Source: Legionellaceae bacterium UBA6148 (GTDB lineage: Bacteria; Pseudomonadota; Gammaproteobacteria; Legionellales; Legionellaceae). Taken from it: DNA of 64,000 nt. This document shows, in pieces, positions 7,679 through 16,710 of the stretch; within the stretch, counting starts at the first letter, position 1, and the number at the start of each line of letters is the position of its first letter. The notes below the pieces were generated by a model. The model was not told where the DNA came from and ran no database searches. It worked only from the letters and a program-made list of their open reading frames with translations. The stretch spans positions 59,145 to 123,144 of the forward strand of contig DIUW01000045.1 of the NCBI GenBank assembly GCA_002423125.1, written 5' to 3'. The translations under genes were made by a program, and so were the position numbers.

Positions 7679-10600
7679 GTGAAGAAGAATGATCTAATCG
7701 CTATTTTCTTAAAGCATGTCGCATCATCGCCCGATAGTCTAGCGGTCATGATGACGGATACCTCTGTCACTTATCAACAATTATTTGCCGAGGTGGTTTA
7801 CTGGAAGGCTCTATTTAGTCAGCATTTAAACGACAGAGTTGTTGTTTGTCTTGAGAGAACCCCCCGTTTATTGTCCGTCTTACTCGCATTGCAATGGCTT
7901 GAAATCACGTACATTCCCGTAGCGTTAACGGCGCCCATCGAACGACTTCGAACGATTATCGAAGATAGCCAAGCAAAAGCAATCTTATATGACAAAGCCT
8001 CGCCTTATCTAAGCGATAGCGATCTACCCTGCCTTAAAATGGATTTAACCCACACTGAGCAACCCATCATTGCTGACAGCACCACCGCACATGATTTTCA
8101 TTTACCTAAACCCCATACAGTCGCTTATATTATTTACACTTCTGGCTCAACAGGAACGCCTAAAGGTGTCGCTATTTCACGACAGGCATTGAATAACTTC
8201 TTAGAAAGTATGAGTCATCACTTTTTAAAAAAACAGCACGAATTATTACTCGCGACCACAACCATTGGATTCGATATTGCTGCACTCGAGTTATATTTAC
8301 CATTATGGCAACAAAAACCCATCTTTCTCACCAATGATGAACAACATACCGATATCGCCTCTATTTCCAAATTATTAAACGATTATCCTATTACGCTATT
8401 ACAAGCTACACCTGCTGTATGGAGTATACTAGAAGGCCTGAAGTGGGCAGGGAAATCTGAATTAATCGCACTGTGCGGTGGTGAGGCACTACCGTATCAA
8501 TTAGCGCAACGCTTGTTAGCCGAAGTGAACGAATTATGGAATATGTATGGCCCTACAGAAACAACTATCTGGTGCGCCATAAAACAAATTCGACCAGACG
8601 AGCCCGTCACAATAGGCCATCCTATTGATAACATGGAAATGGTGGTTTTGGACGCATCGCTCCAGAAACTGCCGCCATATGTTAAAGGGGAATTGTTCAT
8701 TGGCGGGCTTGGGTTGGCAGAAGGCTATGTCAATAATGATAAGCTCACTCAATCACAATTTATACCCTACCCTAATGTGCTTGGTGGACGCTTATACCGC
8801 GCAGGAGACATCGCTTGCACCACACCCAACGGCGAGTTCATTTTATTTGGGCGTACTGACAACCAAATTAAAATGCACGGTTACCGTATCGAACTAGAAG
8901 AAATTGAAGCAAAAATACAAACCGTACCCGCTGTTCGTGAATGTGCTGTCATCGCTAATCAGGAGCAATTAGTCGCTTATGTATGCCTAACTGGCACAAC
9001 GTCGCTTTCAGACCATGAGTTGATAAGGCACTTATCTCCTTATTTACCGGGGTATATGTTGCCCAATCGTATTATTTTTTTAGAAACATTGCCGTTAACA
9101 CCCAGTGGCAAAGTAAATCGCAAAGCATTAGCCAATCGAACCGTATTAAAAACAACTGCAACCACGGATAATATTGATCTAACCCCCATGCAAGCATTAG
9201 TCACTCGTATTTGGGAAGAGGAATTTAAGCTACCAATCATTAATCTGAATGATAATTTTTTTGAATTAGGTGGGCATTCTTTATTAGCCGAACGAATCTT
9301 ACTTCAATTAGAACAGCAAACTGAAAAACGAATTTCACTCTATCATTTTTATCGCGCACCCACGATTATGCAGCTGGTTCAAGTCATTGAACACGCACCC
9401 CGTGAGAGTCAGAAACAAATCAATCACGTGTTGTTAAAAACCAAACGATGGTTTCCTCTTAATGATTTTCAACTGATGTTTTGGATATCGAATATTTTTG
9501 AGCCTTCGCTTAAGTCACTCCGAGTCGCTGATCGCAAGCGCATCCAGGGACCTATAAATAAGCAGGCTTTAGATTCCGCGCTGCAATTCGTCCTGCAAAA
9601 ACATGCCGCTTTTTCATATGCCATCAAACGCATTTACCCTGCCCAAAGAAAGATCGCACAATCATCTGTAAAATGGATTGAAACATCACTGCTGGACTGC
9701 GATAACGAAACGGCGGAATCTCTTCTTAATGCAAGCTTTGATGAGCTAGCTAATCCTCCAAAAAAATGTTGGACCACTCCAATGATTATTGCGAAACGGA
9801 TCGACTTAAAGAAAAATCAGGTTGAATTACAGATTTCCATGTCGCATTTTATTTCGGATAACACATCCATGGATCTTTTTTTTCAAGATCTTTCGAACGC
9901 TTATCTTTATTATGCACATCAATCGGCATTAAATACGAAACAACCGACTCAATCCCCCATCTCTTATGCAATGCATCAAAAAGACAATCTCGATCAATAT
10001 GAGTCCATTGATGCCGACTTCTGGAAACACTATTTACACGATGCGGGGCTTTTTATTTTTCCCGAACAATATGTCATCAGAGATACGACGAACCAATCGT
10101 TTCAATTTTCTACTTACATCGAAATTCCAGAAGAGCTATTAAGCGGATTACATGATTTCTTTATAGAAAACGCAGTCACCACCGGAGATGTTTTGTGTGC
10201 CGCAGTCGGTTTATCGTTAAAAAGGTGCTGTAATGATGAGATAACACAACCCCATCAACTCGTCATCAACAATGTAAAATCAACCCGTGATGATCCATCT
10301 TATGATGATGTCATTGGCTGTTTTCTCAGCAATCATCTCATCAAACTTGACCTAAATAAAAACAATACATTGGTTAGCTTAAGCCAACAAGCCCAACGGT
10401 CATCCATTGAAACAGCAGGACATCAACGCGCAGCGAGTCTGATAAAACTTGCATCCATTGGACATTTACCTCGTCGTCATGGATGTATTAAACGTACTGC
10501 CATTTCGATTGCGATTCGTCTTTTATCTAAAGTCTCTCACTGGATCAATATCAGTGCCGCTCAATTAAATGCATGCAAGACCTTGTCTTCAACTGATCGC

Positions 10601-10900
10601 CGGAAAGATTTTTTAATCAATGTCAATATTTTGAATCATTTTATCGTTGATAACGCTAAACCGCGTTTTTTTGGAAAGCCGTGCAAAAATATCCCAATGC
10701 ATCCCTATAATTTATCGCTCATCCAGCATGTGTTTGATGTTAATTTTCTTAGATATGGCGCTAAAAACAAAGCCTTCGTTGTTATTTCCGCAAACTTAAC
10801 CCCAGAATTTCGACATCGTTTTGGAATGACGTTGCTAGATGTCCTCCGAAATGAGGCATGTACTCCATCGCCATTAACCTCTCCGAAAAACATTACATAG
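7679..10900 (+). CDS. Single-module nonribosomal peptide synthetase, A-PCP-C
   Basis: About 1073 residues. Residues 1-490 form an adenylation domain: A3 IYTSGSTGTPKG near 152, A5 NMYGPTETTIW near 287, A7/A8 YRAGDI and KMHGYRIELEEIE near 380-405, and A10 PSGKVNRK near 480. A carrier domain follows with the phosphopantetheine serine in NFFELGGHSLLAE near 533. The C-terminal half is condensation-like, with the active-site HHxxxDG changed to SHFISDN near 722, and a VIGCFLSNHL motif near 880. There is no thioesterase or reductase. GTG 7679 is chosen over TTG 7676 because GGAG at 7670-7673 then has better spacing. It is a lone gene, with an HTH gene 56 bases downstream. The product is unknown. Confidence 0.9.
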   Translation: MKKNDLIAIFLKHVASSPDSLAVMMTDTSVTYQQLFAEVVYWKALFSQHLNDRVVVCLERTPRLLSVLLALQWLEITYIPVALTAPIERLRTIIEDSQAKAILYDKASPYLSDSDLPCLKMDLTHTEQPIIADSTTAHDFHLPKPHTVAYIIYTSGSTGTPKGVAISRQALNNFLESMSHHFLKKQHELLLATTTIGFDIAALELYLPLWQQKPIFLTNDEQHTDIASISKLLNDYPITLLQATPAVWSILEGLKWAGKSELIALCGGEALPYQLAQRLLAEVNELWNMYGPTETTIWCAIKQIRPDEPVTIGHPIDNMEMVVLDASLQKLPPYVKGELFIGGLGLAEGYVNNDKLTQSQFIPYPNVLGGRLYRAGDIACTTPNGEFILFGRTDNQIKMHGYRIELEEIEAKIQTVPAVRECAVIANQEQLVAYVCLTGTTSLSDHELIRHLSPYLPGYMLPNRIIFLETLPLTPSGKVNRKALANRTVLKTTATTDNIDLTPMQALVTRIWEEEFKLPIINLNDNFFELGGHSLLAERILLQLEQQTEKRISLYHFYRAPTIMQLVQVIEHAPRESQKQINHVLLKTKRWFPLNDFQLMFWISNIFEPSLKSLRVADRKRIQGPINKQALDSALQFVLQKHAAFSYAIKRIYPAQRKIAQSSVKWIETSLLDCDNETAESLLNASFDELANPPKKCWTTPMIIAKRIDLKKNQVELQISMSHFISDNTSMDLFFQDLSNAYLYYAHQSALNTKQPTQSPISYAMHQKDNLDQYESIDADFWKHYLHDAGLFIFPEQYVIRDTTNQSFQFSTYIEIPEELLSGLHDFFIENAVTTGDVLCAAVGLSLKRCCNDEITQPHQLVINNVKSTRDDPSYDDVIGCFLSNHLIKLDLNKNNTLVSLSQQAQRSSIETAGHQRAASLIKLASIGHLPRRHGCIKRTAISIAIRLLSKVSHWINISAAQLNACKTLSSTDRRKDFLINVNILNHFIVDNAKPRFFGKPCKNIPMHPYNLSLIQHVFDVNFLRYGAKNKAFVVISANLTPEFRHRFGMTLLDVLRNEACTPSPLTSPKNIT

Positions 10901-10956
10901 GTTTAATTTTTGTGCTATAAAAAAAGAAGGACAACAACATCTCTCGGAGAGATCAC

Positions 10957-11187
10957 ATGATCAACAAACAGTTTTCAGATCGGCTAGGTCAAGAGCTCGA
11001 TAAAATGGACGTACCACAACATTACGACGAACGGGTGGAAGCCTTTGCGAAGCTTGTCAAAATTCCACGATTCCAAGCTGAAACGATTCTCAACGGAAAA
11101 ATCCCGACGGATAATGACTTGATGAATCGAATCGCCCTAGAATTAGAAGTCGATCGCAATTGGTTATTCGGGAAAGATACTCCTTAG
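10957..11187 (+). CDS. Small XRE-like helix-turn-helix protein
   Basis: 76 residues with an HTH-like C-terminal half: FQAETILNGKIPTDNDL followed by MNRIALELEVDRNWLFG, which has the spacing of lambda-repressor-type DNA-binding domains and the common C-terminal dWLl.G ending. CGGAGAG precedes ATG 10957. It follows the NRPS in the same direction and may be cotranscribed, so it could regulate that gene, but this is inference. Its last codons overlap the sco1 stop by four bases on the other strand. Confidence 0.6.
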   Translation: MINKQFSDRLGQELDKMDVPQHYDERVEAFAKLVKIPRFQAETILNGKIPTDNDLMNRIALELEVDRNWLFGKDTP

Positions 11188-11837
11188 GAGGTTTGTGAAG
11201 AAATCACCAACCGATAATCTTCTGCCAGCTGTTTCGACTCGTGCGGCATCGTAAAGAATGCACAGAGCTGACCTTCTGGATTAAAAAGCATGATCGTACC
11301 CGTATGATCGATGGTGTATTCCTGTTGGTTGGTGGGAGACGGAACTTTGGTCACGGCAATCCCTATCTCTTGAGTCAACGTCTTTAAGGCATCTTCATTA
11401 GTGCCACGAGCAGCAATAAAATGAGGGTTAAACGCAGTAACATATTGCTTCAATCGCTCCAGCGAATCATGCTCTGGATCCAATGATATGAGCACGACTT
11501 GTGGTAATGGCGTCACGCCCTGCTCTTCAAGCAATCGCTCCATTTTACTCAACTCGGCCATTGTCGTCGGACAAATCGATGGGCACGAAGTGAAGCCAAA
11601 AAATACCATCGTCCAATGATGTAAGAGACTCGCATTATTAAACGGCGCGCGGTTGATTCCGGTTAAATCAAACTCACTCACAGAACGAGGCTTATCAAGC
11701 CATGCGCCATGAAATTGGGCGCGATCCATTCTGGGGGATCGATGCATGTATTGCGACGTAAAAACCCCTAAACTGACTCCAACAAAGGCCAATAGAACAA
11801 CGACGGTTGTCTTAATATGATTTTTCTTATGTTGCAT
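11184..11837 (-). CDS. SCO1/SenC/PrrC family copper chaperone
   Basis: 217 residues: an N-terminal membrane anchor (VVVLLAFVGVSLGVFTSQY), then a thioredoxin-like domain with the copper motif TSCPSICPTTMAEL near residue 90 and the conserved histidine in YTIDHTGTIML near 172. These are the two cysteines and one histidine that carry copper to the CuA site of cytochrome c oxidase. It is the last gene of a minus-strand oxidase assembly cluster, 9 bases after ctaB. The structural coxABC genes are not in the window. Confidence 0.92.
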   Translation of the reverse strand: MQHKKNHIKTTVVVLLAFVGVSLGVFTSQYMHRSPRMDRAQFHGAWLDKPRSVSEFDLTGINRAPFNNASLLHHWTMVFFGFTSCPSICPTTMAELSKMERLLEEQGVTPLPQVVLISLDPEHDSLERLKQYVTAFNPHFIAARGTNEDALKTLTQEIGIAVTKVPSPTNQQEYTIDHTGTIMLFNPEGQLCAFFTMPHESKQLAEDYRLVISSQTS

Positions 11838-11846
11838 GCTTTATTC

Positions 11847-12734
11847 TCACCAATAGTGGTCAATCAATAAGACCACAAATAACATCATTAAATACACGAT
11901 CGAAAAACGAAACGTGCGCATGGCAATCCCTGCGTCCTCATGACGGTACAGCTTAATAGCCCAATACATAAAGCGTCCACCAAGAATCAGGGCGCCCATC
12001 AAATAAAACCATCCGCTCATTCCCACCAAAAACGGCAACACACTCACAATCAATAACAAAATAGTATACAGCAACACATTCAATTTGGTGTAAGGAATCC
12101 CATAAATCACCGGCAACATGGGAATTTCAGCTTTCCGATAATCTTCAAATCGATAGATTGCTAATGCCCAGAAATGGGGCGGCGTCCAAATAAAAATAAT
12201 CAGTACCAGCAATAATCCTTGCGGATCCAAATGATTCGTAACTGCGGTCCAGCCTAACAAAGGCGGTGCAGCGCCAGCCAAGCCACCGATCACAATATTT
12301 TGTGACGTTGCCCGCTTTAGATAACCGGTATACACCCCAGCATATCCAATTAACGTCAGAAACGTTAAACCGGCAGTGAGTGGATTAACCCATAAGGTTA
12401 AGACAATTAATCCAACACTCCCCAAAATAACGGCAAACCATGCCGCACGAATAACAGAAATTTGACCACGTGCAATCGGTCTTTTTTGAGTACGCGCCAT
12501 TATGGCATCAATGCGCTTATCCACTAAGTGGTTAATCGCTGCCGCACTCCCCGCACAACAGCCTATCCCAACCAAACTCGCAATTAAAGTAACGCACGGA
12601 ACCCAACCCGGGGTTGCTAAAAACATCCCCACTAACACCGTCAACAACATCAGCAACACAACGCGTGGTTTGCATAGTTCAAGATAATCACGCCATGACG
12701 TCGCCATAATTTTTTTCTCAGAAAGAGCGATCAT
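11847..12734 (-). CDS. ctaB: Protoheme IX farnesyltransferase (heme O synthase)
   Basis: Transfers a farnesyl group to heme B to give heme O, in the inner membrane. The product has about nine hydrophobic segments and the prenyltransferase motif NHLVDKRIDAIMARTQKRP near residue 68, with the second aspartate-rich loop in YRFEDYRKAEIPMLP near 195. Start at ATG 12734 overlaps the ctaA stop by four bases (ATGA). A start at MATSWRDY (12707) is also possible. The pairing with ctaA means the pathway runs to heme A for an aa3-type oxidase. Confidence 0.95.
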   Translation of the reverse strand: MIALSEKKIMATSWRDYLELCKPRVVLLMLLTVLVGMFLATPGWVPCVTLIASLVGIGCCAGSAAAINHLVDKRIDAIMARTQKRPIARGQISVIRAAWFAVILGSVGLIVLTLWVNPLTAGLTFLTLIGYAGVYTGYLKRATSQNIVIGGLAGAAPPLLGWTAVTNHLDPQGLLLVLIIFIWTPPHFWALAIYRFEDYRKAEIPMLPVIYGIPYTKLNVLLYTILLLIVSVLPFLVGMSGWFYLMGALILGGRFMYWAIKLYRHEDAGIAMRTFRFSIVYLMMLFVVLLIDHYW

Positions 12735-13732
12735 CTCGCACCTCCTTCCAAATAACGCATAGCAAAGAAAGTAGCCAACAGCAATGCGGCAACGCCATTA
12801 TGAGCAACTGAAACCCAAAGCGGTAATAAGTAAACTACGTTCATTACACCCAATGTAAATTGAGTTACAAGTAACAATACCGCAAAAAAACAGGCGATTT
12901 TTAATGGTGTGAATTGAGAACGAGACCATAAGTACCCCGACAGGATAAAAATATATACCGCCACAACCACAGCGCCAAGACGATGAACCATTTGAATCGT
13001 CACACGAGCAGTAGAGTCTAATACCCCCCCTTGATAATTCGCCCCCACTGGTGAAAACAAATGAAATCCTTCTGAAAAATCAAGCAATGGAAGCCATTGA
13101 CCATTGCATTGTGGAAAACCAACACAAGCGATACCGGCATAGTTTGAGCTCACCCAACCGCCCAATGCAATCTGACACAATACCAGCATGAGACCTAACG
13201 TAATCCAGAAACGCCAAGATGGTGAAGATACTGGTTTTGGGGTGACGGAGCTTAATTGCAGTCGGAAATAACAGAGACTTGAAAAAATGAAAATCCCTCC
13301 CAATAAATGCCCCATTACAACAACGGGCAATAACTTCAATGTGACCGTCCACATACCCAGCAGTGCTTGAAAAACGATTAAAAACACGACCATCACCGGC
13401 ACGCGCCATGAAACGCCCTGATTCGTTCGTCGAAGTCGATACACGCACACATTGATCCATGCGATCAACAAGACTAATGTGCCCGCTGCATAGCGATGAG
13501 CCATTTCAGTCCAGGCTTTTCTCGACTCAATAGGAACATCCGGAAATCGAGCTTGGGCATCAGACCACTCACCGTGCAATGAAGAAACGACCATTCGGCC
13601 ATAACACCCTGGCCAGTCAGGACAACCTAAGCCGGCGTTGGTTAAACGCGTGTACGCACCAAGCATCACTACAAAAAGCGATATAACAACCGCGAGCGTA
13701 ACCAAGCGGCGTAATAATTTTAAAGATAGCAT
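12731..13732 (-). CDS. ctaA: Heme A synthase (COX15/CtaA family)
   Basis: 333 residues with eight predicted membrane helices and the family's conserved histidine environments: TRLTNAGLGCPDWPGCYG near residue 28, EMAHRYAAG near 77, MGHLLGG near 140, and MVHRLGAVVVAVYIF near 247. It oxidises the C8 methyl group of heme O to make heme A. Its start follows the stop of the upstream thioredoxin-like gene by one base and its stop overlaps ctaB, so the genes are translationally coupled. Confidence 0.94.
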   Translation of the reverse strand: MLSLKLLRRLVTLAVVISLFVVMLGAYTRLTNAGLGCPDWPGCYGRMVVSSLHGEWSDAQARFPDVPIESRKAWTEMAHRYAAGTLVLLIAWINVCVYRLRRTNQGVSWRVPVMVVFLIVFQALLGMWTVTLKLLPVVVMGHLLGGIFIFSSLCYFRLQLSSVTPKPVSSPSWRFWITLGLMLVLCQIALGGWVSSNYAGIACVGFPQCNGQWLPLLDFSEGFHLFSPVGANYQGGVLDSTARVTIQMVHRLGAVVVAVYIFILSGYLWSRSQFTPLKIACFFAVLLLVTQFTLGVMNVVYLLPLWVSVAHNGVAALLLATFFAMRYLEGGAR

Positions 13733-13733
13733 C

Positions 13734-14285
13734 CTATTTACTCTTAGTTTGTGTTGTGGTCAGCAACTGTTTAAGATCGGAATAGACATCATCCGATTTG
13801 ACTGCCGCAGGGTAGGACAGCACTAAAAATCCTTCCGGATTAGCAATAAAAATTCTCATCTCGTGCGAAGATGCAAGCCGATCGGTCTCTTCAATATCGG
13901 ATAAAAACACGACATTCACATGATGGCTATCTAGGGTTTCCTGAAGTTGATGCTCAAGAGGATGAGCCGATCTCCCTAACAGCAGTGTTTGATCAACGTC
14001 ATAATAACGTCGCCCCAAGGCTAGACGAACCCGAGCTAATTTATCCACCTTCTGTATACATGCATCGCCACAATCATCGGGACTCCATAACAATAAATGC
14101 CACTTATGGGTGGATTTAATGAGTGAAGGAATAGATCGTGGTGGATCAACAAATTGACCTCGATTTGTTGCATGCCCACTGAGCCACTGCGGATGTTTAT
14201 AAAAATACAATGCCGCCAATCCAGGGGCAAAAAATACAAGCGCTAATAAAAGCAGGACAAACGAATTACGCGACATAAGATTCAT
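13734..14285 (-). CDS. Membrane-anchored protein of the cytochrome oxidase assembly cluster
   Basis: 183 residues with one N-terminal membrane segment (FVLLLLALVFFAPGLAALYF) and a soluble domain containing LLLWSPDDCGDACIQKV, a CxxxC arrangement at the place where Sco proteins bind copper. Such small proteins are regularly found between SURF1 and ctaA in gammaproteobacteria and are presumed to help oxidase assembly; the exact role is unknown. The start ATG 14285 lies inside the SURF1 gene; ATG 14276 (MSRNSF) is equally likely. I see the two cysteines but not the conserved Sco histidine. Confidence 0.75.
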   Translation of the reverse strand: MNLMSRNSFVLLLLALVFFAPGLAALYFYKHPQWLSGHATNRGQFVDPPRSIPSLIKSTHKWHLLLWSPDDCGDACIQKVDKLARVRLALGRRYYDVDQTLLLGRSAHPLEHQLQETLDSHHVNVVFLSDIEETDRLASSHEMRIFIANPEGFLVLSYPAAVKSDDVYSDLKQLLTTTQTKSK

Positions 14286-15000
14286 TTTTTTTCTTAATAC
14301 TCAAAAAAAGATATAACAACACAACCACCAGCGCCATTGCAAACCACTGCACCGCATAGGCCACATGACGATCAGGGGACATCGCAACCACAGGCCACTC
14401 ACGTACAAAACCATCCGGTGTTTCTGGATGCATGCGAATGATAAACGGATAGACTGATTTATGCAAAAATTGACTGAGGATTTGCGCATCGATTAATTCA
14501 ACCACCGCCAAATTCGTTTTCTTTTTATCAAAAATATTGCCTAATGACCAGTGGTTTTGCGGCGGGTAATACACGCTCCCCTCTATTTCAACGACAGCCG
14601 AAGGGATAGTAATGCTCGGAACGTCGTCTCGATTAGCGCTCCCCCGCACCCATCCTCTATCAACCAAAATCACATCGCCTTTATCCAGTATCAGCGGCGA
14701 CAGCACATTATAACCAAATTGATGTTGATAATGTTGATTATCTAATAAAAGCGTTATCGGTGAAAAATGCCCTCTCACATGGATGGGTTGATATTGCAAC
14801 GGAAGCGCCTTGCCTGAGTGCCAATCAATCGGAATTTCGGTGGTACGCTGATGTTGCGTTGCCAACATTTGTTTTTTTTCATCGGCTCGCGCTAACTGCC
14901 AAATCCCTAGCCAGCTAAAAAACATGCAAAAAAGCAACGCCAATATCCCAAATCGCCAATTAGCACTGACATTAGATTGAAAACGAGTTAAACTTATCAT
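14266..15000 (-). CDS. SURF1 family cytochrome oxidase assembly protein
   Basis: 244 residues with one membrane helix at each end (ILALLFCMFFSWLGIWQLAR and VVLLYLFLSI), flanking a periplasmic domain with the SURF1 motifs GIWQLARADEKK, HVRGHF and VLVDRGWV (here ILVDRGWVRG), and the C-terminal YAVQWFAMAL. SURF1 helps insert heme A into subunit I. It is the first gene of the minus-strand group and overlaps the next gene by 20 bases. It is divergent from the DUF2909 gene, with about 58 bases between them. Confidence 0.93.
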   Translation of the reverse strand: MISLTRFQSNVSANWRFGILALLFCMFFSWLGIWQLARADEKKQMLATQHQRTTEIPIDWHSGKALPLQYQPIHVRGHFSPITLLLDNQHYQHQFGYNVLSPLILDKGDVILVDRGWVRGSANRDDVPSITIPSAVVEIEGSVYYPPQNHWSLGNIFDKKKTNLAVVELIDAQILSQFLHKSVYPFIIRMHPETPDGFVREWPVVAMSPDRHVAYAVQWFAMALVVVLLYLFLSIKKKNESYVA

Positions 15001-15058
15001 TTCTTTGGGCCCCTAAAGCCAGACTGACGAAAAGTAAATAGGTAAGGAGTATACCAAA

Positions 15059-15262
15059 ATGTTTGCAAAAGCGATCATCATCATGGTGATGATACTCATT
15101 GTAACAGCACTTATTAGTGGTTTATTTTTTCTGGTGCGTGATGAAGGAAAAACCAAACGTCCTGCAAAAGCATTAAGTTGGCGTATTGGATTGTCATTAG
15201 CCTTGTTTTTCTTTCTTTTTTTAGCGTTTCGTTTGAACTGGATTACACCTCATGGACTTTAA
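15059..15262 (+). CDS. Twin-transmembrane protein, DUF2909 family
   Basis: 67 residues with two hydrophobic helices (IIIMVMILIVTALISGLFFL and IGLSLALFFFLFLAF) joined by a basic loop (RDEGKTKRPAKALSWR). This matches the DUF2909 family, which is nearly always found beside SURF1 and oxidase genes; no function is known. AAGGAG lies at 15041-15048, upstream of ATG 15059. It overlaps the next gene by 11 bases. Confidence 0.8.
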   Translation: MFAKAIIIMVMILIVTALISGLFFLVRDEGKTKRPAKALSWRIGLSLALFFFLFLAFRLNWITPHGL

Positions 15263-15719
15263 AACAGCATTATGCTACGGCCTCTTATTACTTGGATCAA
15301 ACTGCGCCACAGCGGATACGATTGATCACTACATGAATATTGCCAATAACATTCCACAAATGGAAATGAAGGCCGATGAACAGTCTCAAGCGTGGGCTCG
15401 ATCGGCACGCACGGTGCTGACATTAGCCTGCGACGGCATTGTTGATTCATTGATTCTTGCAAATGAAAATGCAAAACAGCAGGGGCAACCTTTATTTTGT
15501 CTCGCATCAGGATCGTCAGTCAGTCCAGAGATGTTAAACGACATGATTCAGCAAACCTATCGAAGTCTTGGAACCTCGCAAACAGAAAAAGACAAAATGA
15601 CGGTTTCACAAATAGCCTTGATCGGGATGCAAAAACAGTATCCATGCTCTGCGGCCGCAGCATCAACACCGGCAGCACCACAAACCGCAGCCCAAACAGC
15701 CAATTGGGGCAATCATTAA
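15252..15719 (+). CDS. Secreted small protein with a Rap1a/Tai-like cysteine pattern
   Basis: 155 residues with a signal peptide (CYGLLLLGSNCATA) and a mature domain whose spacing, ACDGIVDSL ... FCLASGSSVSPEMLND ... ALIGMQKQYPC, resembles the Rap1a/Tai fold (C...G...C.P...t..ql...a....YPC). That fold includes type VI secretion immunity proteins but also many housekeeping periplasmic proteins. The C-terminal 20 residues are low complexity and Ala/Pro rich. Its ATG lies within the DUF2909 gene. Its stop (15717-15719) touches the left end of a family-2 repeat. Function uncertain. Confidence 0.55.
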   Translation: MDFKTALCYGLLLLGSNCATADTIDHYMNIANNIPQMEMKADEQSQAWARSARTVLTLACDGIVDSLILANENAKQQGQPLFCLASGSSVSPEMLNDMIQQTYRSLGTSQTEKDKMTVSQIALIGMQKQYPCSAAAASTPAAPQTAAQTANWGNH

Positions 15720-15832
15720 GCACCTCAGGTGCCTTGGTACCCCGCAACGTCAAATAACTTATTCAAAATCCCCTCATCCGCCCTACGGGCACCTTCTCCC
15801 CATGTCTGGGGAGAAGGTAAAATTGAAGGACG
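15719..15832 (+). repeat. Short interspersed element, family 2 (copy 2)
   Basis: A 114-base unit: AGCACCTCAGGTGCCTTGGT at the left, CCCTCATCCGCCCTACGGGC in the middle, a CTTCTCCCCATGTCTGGGG hairpin and an AATTGAAGGACG right end. It exactly fills the gap between the stop codons of two convergent genes, and may act as a bidirectional terminator. Confidence 0.88.
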
Positions 15833-16186
15833 TTATTTAGAAGATTGCCCTGAAAACTCTTCATAAGCTTCAACGGCTTCAGCGGCATACATCAATGATG
15901 GTCCACCGCCCATGTAAATAGCCATGCCTAAAACTTCCATAAGCTCTTCACGGCTAGCCTGTAATTTGACCAGTGCTTGGGAATGGAAACCAATGCAACC
16001 GGGGCAATGATTCGCTACTGCAAGTGCCATTGCAATCAATTCTTTGGTCTTTTTATCCAAAACACCCTCTTTCGTTGCGGCTTGAGAAAGAGCGATGAAT
16101 CCCTTCATGACATCCGGAATTTCTTTAGTCATTTTTGCGACTTGTCCCTGAATGCCTTTGGTTATTTGGTTAAATTTATCTGGCAT
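15833..16186 (-). CDS. Carboxymuconolactone decarboxylase/AhpD-like family protein
   Basis: 117 residues from ATG 16186, chosen over the upstream ATG because GGGAGGTTG precedes it by seven bases. The AhpD-type redox motif NHCPGCIGFHSQAL near residue 58 has both cysteines and the histidine, which supports an alkylhydroperoxidase or thiol-redox role rather than the ring-opening decarboxylase for which the family is named. The stop codon lies at the right edge of a family-2 repeat. It is downstream of pncC with 14 bases between the stop and this start. Confidence 0.85.
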   Translation of the reverse strand: MPDKFNQITKGIQGQVAKMTKEIPDVMKGFIALSQAATKEGVLDKKTKELIAMALAVANHCPGCIGFHSQALVKLQASREELMEVLGMAIYMGGGPSLMYAAEAVEAYEEFSGQSSK

Positions 16187-16200
16187 TATTTCAACCTCCC

Positions 16201-16710
16201 TTACGTACAACGTGTTATCAAACCGTTTAAAGCAGCATATACCGCTTGTGTACGAACTGCAAAACGATCACCTTTAAAACAATAGGATATAGCCTCCGTG
16301 AGACCACCACGTAATGACCATGCGAACCAAACCAACCCCACTGGTTTTTCAACACTCCCGCCACCTGGGCCAGCCACACCGCTTATCGCACATGTAATAT
16401 CAGCAGAACTTCGCGCTAATGCACCCTCTGCCATCGATCGAACGGTTGACTCACTCACAGCGCCATGCAATGTTAACATCTCATCCGAAACGCCCAGCAT
16501 GTCTATTTTAGACTGATTGGTATACGTAATAAATCCTCGTTCAAACCACCGAGAACTGCCGGCAACATCGGTCATTGCAGCCGATAACCGTCCACCAGTA
16601 CATGATTCAGCCACCGCACAATGCCACTGTCGAGCAAGCAAACACTCACCCAACTCCCGTGCTAAAGTGAGTTCACTGCGATCCGACGGCATGATCTTAA
16701 AAGATTTCAT
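16201..16710 (-). CDS. pncC: CinA C-terminal domain protein, NMN amidohydrolase
   Basis: 169 residues, the stand-alone CinA-C type. Key motifs are VAESCTGGRLSAAMTDVAG near residue 33, FERGFITYTNQSKIDMLGV near 55, and AISGVAGPGGG near 110. PncC converts nicotinamide mononucleotide to nicotinic acid mononucleotide and ammonia, recycling NAD breakdown products. The ATG at 16710 lies within the upstream hydrolase gene; ATG 16692 (MPSDRS), placed just after the hydrolase stop, is an alternative. Confidence 0.9.
   Translation of the reverse strand: MKSFKIMPSDRSELTLARELGECLLARQWHCAVAESCTGGRLSAAMTDVAGSSRWFERGFITYTNQSKIDMLGVSDEMLTLHGAVSESTVRSMAEGALARSSADITCAISGVAGPGGGSVEKPVGLVWFAWSLRGGLTEAISYCFKGDRFAVRTQAVYAALNGLITRCT

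Noticed and set aside
15252..15719. A type VI secretion effector-immunity module
   Set aside because: Only the cysteine pattern points there; no toxin or T6SS gene lies nearby, so a system claim is not supported.
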